A stretch of DNA of 64,000 bases, taken from assembly GCA_964057225.1 (NCBI GenBank), contig OZ059895.1, positions 16,018,001 to 16,082,000 on the forward strand, given 5' to 3'. A program made the translations under genes and the position numbers. Positions 52,999 to 63,975 of the stretch are shown here, piece by piece; the stretch's first letter is position 1; each line of letters starts with the position of its first letter. Under the pieces are notes generated by a model that did not search any database, was not told the origin of the DNA, and worked only from the letters and a program-made list of their open reading frames with translations. This DNA comes from Auanema rhodensis (lineage: Eukaryota > Nematoda > Chromadorea > Rhabditida > Rhabditidae).

Positions 52999-53070
52999 TC
53001 CTCGGTAGTATAGTGGTGAGTATCCGCGTCTGTCACATGCGAGACCCGGGTTCAATTCCCGGCCGGGGAG
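52999..53070 (+). tRNA. tRNA-Asp(GTC), array copy 37
   Basis: Canonical sequence. Confidence 0.97.
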
Positions 53071-53322
53071 AATGTTTTACACCTGTTCAGTATGTTTTCT
53101 TCCAGGTAATGCCCTGAGGGTTAAATTATCCGTAAATGTATTGTTTCATTGGCTAAATAGTTGTGAACGGGATGGTCGCCAATACTTTCGGGTTCTTCCC
53201 GCTTGAGTTGCAATTAAAACCTGATCGAATGTTTTTCCTCAAGATTCAGAAATTGAATAAAGTGAAACCCATATGAGATACCAAACAAGGTATGGCCTGT
53301 TAGACTCATTGAGTTGACCAAT

Positions 53323-53483
53323 AAACTTACCTGGCTGGGAGCTGCCCGCGATCATCAAGGCGGGCTCTCTACGAAGAGGCCTGATCATTGCACTTTTCGA
53401 TTGGGCTGACCTGTATGGCAATCTCGAGTTGAGATTCGCCAACAGCTAAATTTTTGCGTTTGGGGATGCGTTCGCGCGTCCCT
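53323..53483 (+). ncRNA. U1 snRNA, array copy 38
   Basis: Motifs intact. Confidence 0.94.
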
Positions 53484-53725
53484 TACAATCTCGAATATTA
53501 ATTTCATGCTTGGTAATCAGAATATCGTGAGAGTTTCACGTGAAATCCACGTACATCCACACGCTCACTTCATTTTTGAATTATAATAGCACTTGACCGG
53601 TTGTTCTTCATGTTATAAAATTACTTCTATACTACAATTTTTCTTTTCAGGAAATTGTGATCATTGAAGCCAAGGGAGAGACTTAGAATCGTAACGTTGG
53701 TATTCTGATAACGTGTAGTCTCATA

Positions 53726-53797
53726 TCCTCGGTAGTATAGTGGTGAGTATCCGCGTCTGTCACATGCGAGACCCGGGTTCAATTCCCGGCCGGGGAG
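53726..53797 (+). tRNA. tRNA-Asp(GTC), array copy 38
   Basis: Canonical sequence. Confidence 0.97.
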
Positions 53798-54049
53798 AAT
53801 GTTTTACACCTGTTCAGTATGTTTTCTTCCAGGTAATGCCCTGAGGGTTAAAATATCCGTAAATGTATTGTTTCATTGGCTAAATAGTTGTGAACGGGAT
53901 GGTCGCCAATACTTTCGGGTTCTTCCCGCTTGAGTTGCAATTAAAACCTGATCGAATGTTTTTCCTCAAGATTCAGAAATTGAATAAAGTGAAACCCATA
54001 TGAGATACCAAACAAGGTATGGCCTGTTAGACTCATTGAGTTGACCAAT

Positions 54050-54210
54050 AAACTTACCTGGCTGGGAGCTGCCCGCGATCATCAAGGCGGGCTCTCTACG
54101 AAGAGGCCTGATCATTGCACTTTTCGATTGGGCTGACCTGTATGGCAATCTCGAGTTGAGATTCGCCAACAGCTAAATTTTTGCGTTGGGGGATGCGTTC
54201 GCGCGTCCCT
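54050..54210 (+). ncRNA. U1 snRNA, array copy 39
   Basis: GCGTTGGGGG in place of GCGTTTGGGG between the Sm site and the 3' hairpin. Confidence 0.93.
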
Positions 54211-54452
54211 TACAATCTCGAATATTAATTTCATGCTTGGTAATCAGAATATCGTGAGAGTTTCACGTGAAATCCACGTACATCCACACGCTCACTTCAT
54301 TTTTGAATTATAATAGCACTTGACCGGTTGTTCTTCATGTTATAAAATTACTTCTATACTACAATTTTTCTTTTCAGGAAATTGTGATCATTGAAGCCAA
54401 GGGAGAGACTTAGAATCGTAACGTTGGTATTCTGATAACGTGTAGTCTCATA

Positions 54453-54524
54453 TCCTCGGTAGTATAGTGGTGAGTATCCGCGTCTGTCACATGCGAGACC
54501 CGGGTTCAATTCCCGGCCGGGGAG
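54453..54524 (+). tRNA. tRNA-Asp(GTC), array copy 39
   Basis: Canonical sequence. Confidence 0.97.
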
Positions 54525-54776
54525 AATGTTTTACACCTGTTCAGTATGTTTTCTTCCAGGTAATGCCCTGAGGGTTAAATTATCCGTAAATGTATTGTTT
54601 CATTGGCTAAATAGTTGTGAACGGGATGGTCGCCAGTACTTTCGGGTTCTTCCCGCTTGAGTTGCAATTAAAACCTGATCGAATGTTTTTCCTCAAGATT
54701 CAGAAATTGAATAAAGTGAAACCCATATGAGATACCAAACAAGGTATGGCCTGTTAGACTCATTGAGTTGACCAAT

Positions 54777-54937
54777 AAACTTACCTGGCTGGGAGCTGCC
54801 CGCGATCATCAAGGCGGGCTCTCTACGAAGAGGCCTGATCATTGCACTTTTCGATTGGGCTGACCTGTATGGCAATCTCGAGTTGAGATTCGCCAACAGC
54901 TAAATTTTTGCGTTTGGGGATGCGTTCGCGCGTCCCT
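54777..54937 (+). ncRNA. U1 snRNA, array copy 40
   Basis: Motifs intact; downstream TTTTAAAGTT marker. Confidence 0.94.
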
Positions 54938-55179
54938 TACAATCTGAAGTATAAATTTCATGCTTGGTAATCAGAATATCGTGAGAGTTTCACGTGAAAT
55001 CCACGTACATCCACACGCTCACTTCATTTTTGAATTATAATAGCACTTGACCGGTTGTTCTTCATGTTTTAAAGTTACTTCTATACTACAATTTTTCTTT
55101 TCAGGAAATTGTGATCATTGAAGCCAAGGGAGAGACTTAGAATCGTAACGTTGGTATTCTGATAACGTGTAGTCTCATA

Positions 55180-55251
55180 TCCTCGGTAGTATAGTGGTGA
55201 GTATCCGCGTCTGTCACATGCGAGACCCGGGTTCAATTCCCGGCCGGGGAG
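55180..55251 (+). tRNA. tRNA-Asp(GTC), array copy 40
   Basis: Canonical sequence. Confidence 0.97.
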
Positions 55252-55503
55252 AATGTTTTACACCTGTTCAGTATGTTTTCTTCCAGGTAATGCCCTGAGG
55301 GTTAAATTATCCGTAAATGTATTGTTTCATTGGCTAAATAGTTGTGAACGGGATGGTCGCCAGTACTTTCGGGTTCTTCCCGCTTGAGTTGCAATTAAAA
55401 CCTGATCGAATGTTTTTCCTCAAGATTCAGAAATTGAATAAAGTGAAACCCATATGAGATACCAAACAAGGTATGGCCTGTTAGACTCATTGAGTTGACC
55501 ATT

Positions 55504-55664
55504 AAACTTACCTGGCTGGGAGCTGCCCGCGATCATCAAGGCGGGCTCTCTACGAAGAGGCCTGATCATTGCACTTTTCGATTGGGCTGACCTGTATGGC
55601 AATCTCGAGTTGAGATTCGCCAACAGCTAAATTTTTGCGTTTGGGGATGCGTTCGCGCGTCCCT
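55504..55664 (+). ncRNA. U1 snRNA, array copy 41
   Basis: Motifs intact; downstream CACGTATATCC marker. Confidence 0.94.
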
Positions 55665-55906
55665 TACAATCTCGAATATTAATTTCATGCTTGGTAATCA
55701 GAATATCGTGAGAGTTTCACGTGAAATCCACGTATATCCACACGCTCACTTCATTTTTGAATTATAATAGCACTTAACCGGTTGTTCTTCATGTTATAAA
55801 ATTACTTCTATACTACAATTTTTCTTTTCAGGAAATTGTGATCATTGAAGCCAAGGGAGAGACTTAGAATCGTAACGTTGGTATTCTGATAACGTGTAGT
55901 CTCATA

Positions 55907-55978
55907 TCCTCGGTAGTATAGTGGTGAGTATCCGCGTCTGTCACATGCGAGACCCGGGTTTAATTCCCGGCCGGGGAG
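55907..55978 (+). tRNA. tRNA-Asp(GTC) variant, array copy 41
   Basis: Same TTTAATT T loop as copy 33, eight units away. Confidence 0.9.
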
Positions 55979-56230
55979 AATGTTTTACACCTGTTCAGTA
56001 TGTTTTCTTCCAGGTAATGCCCTGAGGGTTAAATTATCCGTAAATGTATTGTTTCATTGGCTAAATAGTTGTGAACGGGATGGTCGCCAATACTTTCGGG
56101 TTCTTCCCGCTTGAGTTGCAATTAAAACCTGATCGAATGTTTTTCCTCAAGATTCAGAAATTGAATAAAGTGAAACCCATATGAGATACCAAACAAGGTA
56201 TGGCCTGTTAGACTCATTGAGTTGACCATT

Positions 56231-56391
56231 AAACTTACCTGGCTGGGAGCTGCCCGCGATCATCAAGGCGGGCTCTCTACGAAGAGGCCTGATCATTGCA
56301 CTTTTCGATTGGGCTGACCTGTATGGCAATCTCGAGTTGAGATTCGCCAACAGCTAAATTTTTGCGTTTGGGGATGCGTTCGCGCGTCCCT
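56231..56391 (+). ncRNA. U1 snRNA, array copy 42
   Basis: Motifs intact; downstream CACGTATATCC marker. Confidence 0.94.
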
Positions 56392-56633
56392 TACAATCTC
56401 GAATATTAATTTCATGCTTGGTAATCAGAATATCGTGAGAGTTTCACGTGAAATCCACGTATATCCACACGCTCACTTCATTTTTGAATTATAATAGCAC
56501 TTGACCGGTTGTTCTTCATGTTATAAAATTACTTCTATACTACAATTTTTCTTTTCAGGAAATTGTGATCATTGAAGCCAAGGGAGAGACTTAGAATCGT
56601 AACGTTGGTATTCTGATAACGTGTAGTCTCATA

Positions 56634-56705
56634 TCCTCGGTAGTATAGTGGTGAGTATCCGCGTCTGTCACATGCGAGACCCGGGTTCAATTCCCGGCCG
56701 GGGAG
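56634..56705 (+). tRNA. tRNA-Asp(GTC), array copy 42
   Basis: Canonical sequence. Confidence 0.97.
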
Positions 56706-56957
56706 AATGTTTTACACCTGTTCAGTATGTTTTCTTCCAGGTAATGCCCTGAGGGTTAAATTATCCGTAAATGTATTGTTTCATTGGCTAAATAGTTGTG
56801 AACGGGATGGTCGCCAGTACTTTCGGGTTCTTCCCGCTTGAGTTGCAATTAAAACCTGATCGAATGTTTTTCCTCAAGGTTCAGAAATTGAATAAAGTGA
56901 AACCCATATGAGATACCAAACAAGGTATGGCCTGTTAGACTCATTGAGTAGACCATT

Positions 56958-57118
56958 AAACTTACCTGGCTGGGAGCTGCCCGCGATCATCAAGGCGGGC
57001 TCTCTACGAAGAGGCCTGATCATTGCACTTTTCGATTGGGCTGACCTGTATGGCAATCTCGAGTTGAGATTCGCCAACAGCTAAATTTTTGCGTTTGGGG
57101 ATGCGTTCGCGCGTCCCT
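56958..57118 (+). ncRNA. U1 snRNA, array copy 43
   Basis: Motifs intact; AGTAGACC marker upstream. Confidence 0.94.
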
Positions 57119-57360
57119 TACAATCTGAAGTATAAATTTCATGCTTGGTAATCAGAATATCGTGAGAGTTTCACGTGAAATCCACGTACATCCACACGCT
57201 CACTTCATTTTTGAATTATAATAGCACTTGACCGGTTGTTCTTCATGTTATAAAATTACTTCTATACTACAATTTTTCTTTTCAGGAAATTGTGATCATT
57301 GAAGCCAAGGGAGAGACTTAGAATCGTAACGTTGGTATTCTGATAACGTGTAGTCTCATA

Positions 57361-57432
57361 TCCTCGGTAGTATAGTGGTGAGTATCCGCGTCTGTCACAT
57401 GCGAGACCCGGGTTCAATTCCCGGCCGGGGAG
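57361..57432 (+). tRNA. tRNA-Asp(GTC), array copy 43
   Basis: Canonical sequence. Confidence 0.97.
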
Positions 57433-57684
57433 AATGTTTTACACCTGTTCAGTATGTTTTCTTCCAGGTAATGCCCTGAGTATTAAATTATCCGTATATA
57501 TGTTGTTTCATTGGCAAAATAGTTGTGAACGGGATGGTCGCCAATATTGTCGGGTTCTTCCAGCTTGAGTTGCAATTAAAACTTGATGGAATGTTTTTCC
57601 TCAAGATTCAGAAATTGAATAAAGTGAAACCCATATGAGATACCAAACAAGGTATGGCCTGTTAGACTCATTGAGTTGACCATT

Positions 57685-57845
57685 AAACTTACCTGGCTGG
57701 GAGCTGCCCGCGATCATCAAGGCGGGCTCTCTACGAAGAGGCCTGATCATTGCACTTTTCGATTGGGCTGACCTGTATGGCAATCTCGAGTTGAGATTCG
57801 CCAACAGCTAAATTTTTGCGTTTGGGGATGCGTTCGCGCGTCCCT
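57685..57845 (+). ncRNA. U1 snRNA, array copy 44
   Basis: Motifs intact; shares the divergent upstream spacer of copy 37. Confidence 0.94.
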
Positions 57846-58087
57846 TACAATCTCGAATATTAATTTCATGCTTAGTAATCAGAATATCGTGAGAGTTTCA
57901 CGTGAAATCCACGTACATCCACACGCTCACTTCATTTTTGAATTATAATAGCACTTGACCGGTTGTTCTTCATGTTATAAAATTACTTCTATACTACAAT
58001 TTTTCTTTTCAGGAAATTGTGATCATTGAAGCCAAGGGAGAGACTTAGAATCGTAACGTTGGTATTCTGATAACGTGTAGTCTCATA

Positions 58088-58159
58088 TCCTCGGTAGTAT
58101 AGTGGTGAGTATCCGCGTCTGTCACATGCGAGACCCGGGTTCAATTCCCGGCCGGGGAG
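58088..58159 (+). tRNA. tRNA-Asp(GTC), array copy 44
   Basis: Canonical sequence. Confidence 0.97.
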
Positions 58160-58411
58160 AATGTTTTACACCTGTTCAGTATGTTTTCTTCCAGGTAATG
58201 CCCTGAGGGTTAAATTATCCGTAAATGTATTGTTTCATTGGCTAAATAGTTGTGAACGGGATGGTCGCCAATACTTTCGGGTTCTTCCCGCTTGAGTTGC
58301 AATTAAAACCTGATCGAATGTTTTTCCTCAAGATTCAGAAATTGAATAAAGTGAAACCCATATGAGATACCAAACAAGGTATGGCCTGTTAGACTCATTG
58401 AGTTGACCAAT

Positions 58412-58572
58412 AAACTTACCTGGCTGGGAGCTGCCCGCGATTATCAAGGCGGGCTCTCTACGAAGAGGCCTGATCATTGCACTTTTCGATTGGGCTGACC
58501 TGTATGGCAATCTCGAGTTGAGATTCGCCAACAGCTAAATTTTTGCGTTTGGGGATGCGTTCGCGCGTCCCT
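58412..58572 (+). ncRNA. U1 snRNA, array copy 45, altered U1-70K loop
   Basis: C to T at 58442 changes the loop to GATTATCAAGG. The changed base lies in the core GAUCA recognised by U1-70K, so this copy may assemble poorly. Confidence 0.92.
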
Positions 58573-58814
58573 TACAATCTCGAATATTAATTTCATGCTT
58601 GGTAATCAGAATATCGTGAGAGTTTCACGTGAAATCCACGTACATCCACACGCTCACTTCATTTTTGAATTATAATAGCACTTGACCGGTTGTTCTTCAT
58701 GTTATAAAATTACTTCTATACTACAATTTTTCTTTTCAGGAAATTGTGATCATTGAAGCCAAGGGAGAGACTTAGAATCGTAACGTTGGTATTCTGATAA
58801 CGTGTAGTCTCATA

Positions 58815-58886
58815 TCCTCGGTAGTATAGTGGTGAGTATCCGCGTCTGTCACATGCGAGACCCGGGTTCAATTCCCGGCCGGGGAG
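58815..58886 (+). tRNA. tRNA-Asp(GTC), array copy 45
   Basis: Canonical sequence. Confidence 0.97.
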
Positions 58887-59138
58887 AATGTTTTACACCT
58901 GTTCAGTATGTTTTCTTCCAGGTAATGCCCTGAGGGTTAAAATATCCGTAAATGTATTGTTTCATTGGCTAAATAGTTGTGAACGGGATGGTCGCCAATA
59001 CTTTCGGGTTCTTCCCGCTTGAGTTGCAATTAAAACCTGATCGAATGTTTTTCCTCAAGATTCAGAAATTGAATAAAGTGAAACCCATATGAGATACCAA
59101 ACAAGGTATGGCCTGTTAGACTCATTGAGTTGACCAAT

Positions 59139-59299
59139 AAACTTACCTGGCTGGGAGCTGCCCGCGATCATCAAGGCGGGCTCTCTACGAAGAGGCCTGA
59201 TCATTGCACTTTTCGATTGGGCTGACCTGTATGGCAATCTCGAGTTGAGATTCGCCAACAGCTAAATTTTTGCGTTGGGGGATGCGTTCGCGCGTCCCT
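59139..59299 (+). ncRNA. U1 snRNA, array copy 46
   Basis: Same GCGTTGGGGG variant as copy 39, seven units away. Confidence 0.93.
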
Positions 59300-59541
59300 T
59301 ACAATCTCGAATATTAATTTCATGCTTGGTAATCAGAATATCGTGAGAGTTTCACGTGAAATCCACGTACATCCACACGCTCACTTCATTTTTGAATTAT
59401 AATAGCACTTGACCGGTTGTTCTTCATGTTATAAAATTACTTCTATACTACAATTTTTCTTTTCAGGAAATTGTGATCATTGAAGCCAAGGGAGAGACTT
59501 AGAATCGTAACGTTGGTATTCTGATAACGTGTAGTCTCATA

Positions 59542-59613
59542 TCCTCGGTAGTATAGTGGTGAGTATCCGCGTCTGTCACATGCGAGACCCGGGTTCAATT
59601 CCCGGCCGGGGAG
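59542..59613 (+). tRNA. tRNA-Asp(GTC), array copy 46
   Basis: Canonical sequence. Confidence 0.97.
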
Positions 59614-59865
59614 AATGTTTTACACCTGTTCAGTATGTTTTCTTCCAGGTAATGCCCTGAGGGTTAAATTATCCGTAAATGTATTGTTTCATTGGCTAAA
59701 TAGTTGTGAACGGGATGGTCGCCAGTACTTTCGGGTTCTTCCCGCTTGAGTTGCAATTAAAACCTGATCGAATGTTTTTCCTCAAGATTCAGAAATTGAA
59801 TAAAGTGAAACCCATATGAGATACCAAACAAGGTATGGCCTGTTAGACTCATTGAGTTGACCAAT

Positions 59866-60026
59866 AAACTTACCTGGCTGGGAGCTGCCCGCGATCATCA
59901 AGGCGGGCTCTCTACGAAGAGGCCTGATCATTGCACTTTTCGATTGGGCTGACCTGTATGGCAATCTCGAGTTGAGATTCGCCAACAGCTAAATTTTTGC
60001 GTTTGGGGATGCGTTCGCGCGTCCCT
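59866..60026 (+). ncRNA. U1 snRNA, array copy 47
   Basis: Motifs intact; downstream TTTTAAAGTT marker. Confidence 0.94.
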
Positions 60027-60268
60027 TACAATCTGAAGTATAAATTTCATGCTTGGTAATCAGAATATCGTGAGAGTTTCACGTGAAATCCACGTACATC
60101 CACACGCTCACTTCATTTTTGAATTATAATAGCACTTGACCGGTTGTTCTTCATGTTTTAAAGTTACTTCTATACTACAATTTTTCTTTTCAGGAAATTG
60201 TGATCATTGAAGCCAAGGGAGAGACTTAGAATCGTAACGTTGGTATTCTGATAACGTGTAGTCTCATA

Positions 60269-60340
60269 TCCTCGGTAGTATAGTGGTGAGTATCCGCGTC
60301 TGTCACATGCGAGACCCGGGTTCAATTCCCGGCCGGGGAG
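60269..60340 (+). tRNA. tRNA-Asp(GTC), array copy 47
   Basis: Canonical sequence. Confidence 0.97.
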
Positions 60341-60592
60341 AATGTTTTACACCTGTTCAGTATGTTTTCTTCCAGGTAATGCCCTGAGGGTTAAATTATC
60401 CGTAAATGTATTGTTTCATTGGCTAAATAGTTGTGAACGGGATGGTCGCCAGTACTTTCGGGTTCTTCCCGCTTGAGTTGCAATTAAAACCTGATCGAAT
60501 GTTTTTCCTCAAGATTCAGAAATTGAATAAAGTGAAACCCATATGAGATACCAAACAAGGTATGGCCTGTTAGACTCATTGAGTTGACCATT

Positions 60593-60753
60593 AAACTTAC
60601 CTGGCTGGGAGCTGCCCGCGATCATCAAGGCGGGCTCTCTACGAAGAGGCCTGATCATTGCACTTTTCGATTGGGCTGACCTGTATGGCAATCTCGAGTT
60701 GAGATTCGCCAACAGCTAAATTTTTGCGTTTGGGGATGCGTTCGCGCGTCCCT
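60593..60753 (+). ncRNA. U1 snRNA, array copy 48
   Basis: Motifs intact; downstream CACGTATATCC marker. Confidence 0.94.
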
Positions 60754-60995
60754 TACAATCTCGAATATTAATTTCATGCTTGGTAATCAGAATATCGTGA
60801 GAGTTTCACGTGAAATCCACGTATATCCACACGCTCACTTCATTTTTGAATTATAATAGCACTTGACCGGTTGTTCTTCATGTTATAAAATTACTTCTAT
60901 ACTACAATTTTTCTTTTCAGGAAATTGTGATCATTGAAGCCAAGGGAGAGACTTAGAATCGTAACGTTGGTATTCTGATAACGTGTAGTCTCATA

Positions 60996-61067
60996 TCCTC
61001 GGTAGTATAGTGGTGAGTATCCGCGTCTGTCACATGCGAGACCCGGGTTTAATTCCCGGCCGGGGAG
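60996..61067 (+). tRNA. tRNA-Asp(GTC) variant, array copy 48
   Basis: Same TTTAATT T loop as copies 33 and 41. Confidence 0.9.
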
Positions 61068-61319
61068 AATGTTTTACACCTGTTCAGTATGTTTTCTTCC
61101 AGGTAATGCCCTGAGGGTTAAATTATCCGTAAATGTATTGTTTCATTGGCTAAATAGTTGTGAACGGGATGGTCGCCAATACTTTCGGGTTCTTCCCGCT
61201 TGAGTTGCAATTAAAACCTGATCGAATGTTTTTCCTCAAGATTCAGAAATTGAATAAAGTGAAACCCATATGAGATACCAAACAAGGTATGGCCTGTTAG
61301 ACTCATTGAGTTGACCATT

Positions 61320-61480
61320 AAACTTACCTGGCTGGGAGCTGCCCGCGATCATCAAGGCGGGCTCTCTACGAAGAGGCCTGATCATTGCACTTTTCGATTG
61401 GGCTGACCTGTATGGCAATCTCGAGTTGAGATTCGCCAACAGCTAAATTTTTGCGTTTGGGGATGCGTTCGCGCGTCCCT
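61320..61480 (+). ncRNA. U1 snRNA, array copy 49
   Basis: Motifs intact; downstream CACGTATATCC marker. Confidence 0.94.
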
Positions 61481-61722
61481 TACAATCTCGAATATTAATT
61501 TCATGCTTGGTAATCAGAATATCGTGAGAGTTTCACGTGAAATCCACGTATATCCACACGCTCACTTCATTTTTGAATTATAATAGCACTTGACCGGTTG
61601 TTCTTCATGTTATAAAATTACTTCTATACTACAATTTTTCTTTTCAGGAAATTGTGATCATTGAAGCCAAGGGAGAGACTTAGAATCGTAACGTTGGTAT
61701 TCTGATAACGTGTAGTCTCATA

Positions 61723-61794
61723 TCCTCGGTAGTATAGTGGTGAGTATCCGCGTCTGTCACATGCGAGACCCGGGTTCAATTCCCGGCCGGGGAG
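61723..61794 (+). tRNA. tRNA-Asp(GTC), array copy 49
   Basis: Canonical sequence. Confidence 0.97.
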
Positions 61795-62046
61795 AATGTT
61801 TTACACCTGTTCAGTATGTTTTCTTCCAGGTAATGCCCTGAGGGTTAAATTATCCGTAAATGTATTGTTTCATTGGCTAAATAGTTGTGAACGGGATGGT
61901 CGCCAGTACTTTCGGGTTCTTCCCGCTTGAGTTGCAATTAAAACCTGATCGAATGTTTTTCCTCAAGATTCAGAAATTGAATAAAGTGAAACCCATATGA
62001 GATACCAAACAAGGTATGGCCTGTTAGACTCATTGAGTTGACCATT

Positions 62047-62207
62047 AAACTTACCTGGCTGGGAGCTGCCCGCGATCATCAAGGCGGGCTCTCTACGAAG
62101 AGGCCTGATCATTGCACTTTTCGATTGGGCTGACCTGTATGGCAATCTCGAGTTGAGATTCGCCAACAGCTAAATTTTTGCGTTTGGGGATGCGTTCGCG
62201 CGTCCCT
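62047..62207 (+). ncRNA. U1 snRNA, array copy 50
   Basis: Motifs intact. Confidence 0.94.
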
Positions 62208-62449
62208 TACAATCTGAAGTATAAATTTCATGCTTGGTAATCAGAATATCGTGAGAGTTTCACGTGAAATCCACGTACATCCACACGCTCACTTCATTTT
62301 TGAATTATAATAGCACTTGACCGGTTGTTCTTCATGTTATAAAATTACTTCTATACTACAATTTTTCTTTTCAGGAAATTGTGATCATTGAAGCCAAGGG
62401 AGAGACTTAGAATCGTAACGTTGGTATTCTGATAACGTGTAGTCTCATA

Positions 62450-62521
62450 TCCTCGGTAGTATAGTGGTGAGTATCCGCGTCTGTCACATGCGAGACCCGG
62501 GTTCAATTCCCGGCCGGGGAG
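62450..62521 (+). tRNA. tRNA-Asp(GTC), array copy 50
   Basis: Canonical sequence. Confidence 0.97.
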
Positions 62522-62773
62522 AATGTTTTACACCTGTTCAGTATGTTTTCTTCCAGGTAATGCCCTGAGGGTTAAATTATCCGTAAATGTATTGTTTCAT
62601 TGGCTAAATAGTTGTGAACGGGATGGTCGCCAGTACTTTCGGGTTCTTCCCGCTTGAGTTGCAATTAAAACCTGATCGAATGTTTTTCCTCAAGGTTCAG
62701 AAATTGAATAAAGTGAAACCCATATGAGATACCAAACAAGGTATGGCCTGTTAGACTCATTGAGTAGACCATT

Positions 62774-62934
62774 AAACTTACCTGGCTGGGAGCTGCCCGC
62801 GATCATCAAGGCGGGCTCTCTACGAAGAGGCCTGATCATTGCACTTTTCGATTGGGCTGACCTGTATGGCAATCTCGAGTTGAGATTCGCCAACAGCTAA
62901 ATTTTTGCGTTTGGGGATGCGTTCGCGCGTCCCT
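62774..62934 (+). ncRNA. U1 snRNA, array copy 51
   Basis: Motifs intact; AGTAGACC marker upstream. Confidence 0.94.
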
Positions 62935-63176
62935 TACAATCTGAAGTATAAATTTCATGCTTGGTAATCAGAATATCGTGAGAGTTTCACGTGAAATCCA
63001 CGTACATCCACACGCTCACTTCATTTTTGAATTATAATAGCACTTGACCGGTTGTTCTTCATGTTATAAAATTACTTCTATACTACAATTTTTCTTTTCA
63101 GGAAATTGTGATCATTGAAGCCAAGGGAGAGACTTAGAATCGTAACGTTGGTATTCTGATAACGTGTAGTCTCATA

Positions 63177-63248
63177 TCCTCGGTAGTATAGTGGTGAGTA
63201 TCCGCGTCTGTCACATGCGAGACCCGGGTTCAATTCCCGGCCGGGGAG
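63177..63248 (+). tRNA. tRNA-Asp(GTC), array copy 51
   Basis: Canonical sequence. Confidence 0.97.
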
Positions 63249-63500
63249 AATGTTTTACACCTGTTCAGTATGTTTTCTTCCAGGTAATGCCCTGAGGGTT
63301 AAATTATCCGTAAATGTATTGTTTCATTGGCTAAATAGTTGTGAACGGGATGGTCGCCAATACTTTCGGGTTCTTCCCGCTTGAGTTGCAATTAAAACCT
63401 GATCGAATGTTTTTCCTCAAGATTCAGAAATTGAATAAAGTGAAACCCATATGAGATACCAAACAAGGTATGGCCTGTTAGACTCATTGAGTTGACCAAT

Positions 63501-63661
63501 AAACTTACCTGGCTGGGAGCTGCCCGCGATCATCAAGGCGGGCTCTCTACGAAGAGGCCTGATCATTGCACTTTTCGATTGGGCTGACCTGTATGGCAAT
63601 CTCGAGTTGAGATTCGCCAACAGCTAAATTTTTGCGTTTGGGGATGCGTTCGCGCGTCCCT
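63501..63661 (+). ncRNA. U1 snRNA, array copy 52
   Basis: Motifs intact; last copy before the window edge. Confidence 0.94.
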
Positions 63662-63903
63662 TACAATCTCGAATATTAATTTCATGCTTAGTAATCAGAA
63701 TATCGTGAGAGTTTCACGTGAAATCCACGTACATCCACACGCTCACTTCATTTTTGAATTATAATAGCACTTGACCGGTTGTTCTTCATGTTATAAAATT
63801 ACTTCTATACTACAATTTTTCTTTTCAGGAAATTGTGATCATTGAAGCCAAGGGAGAGACTTAGAATCGTAACGTTGGTATTCTGATAACGTGTAATCTC
63901 ATA

Positions 63904-63975
63904 TCCTCGGTAGTATAGTGGTGAGTATCCGCGTCTGTCACATGCGAGACCCGGGTTCAATTCCCGGCCGGGGAG
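63904..63975 (+). tRNA. tRNA-Asp(GTC), array copy 52
   Basis: Canonical; last tRNA before the window edge. Confidence 0.97.
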
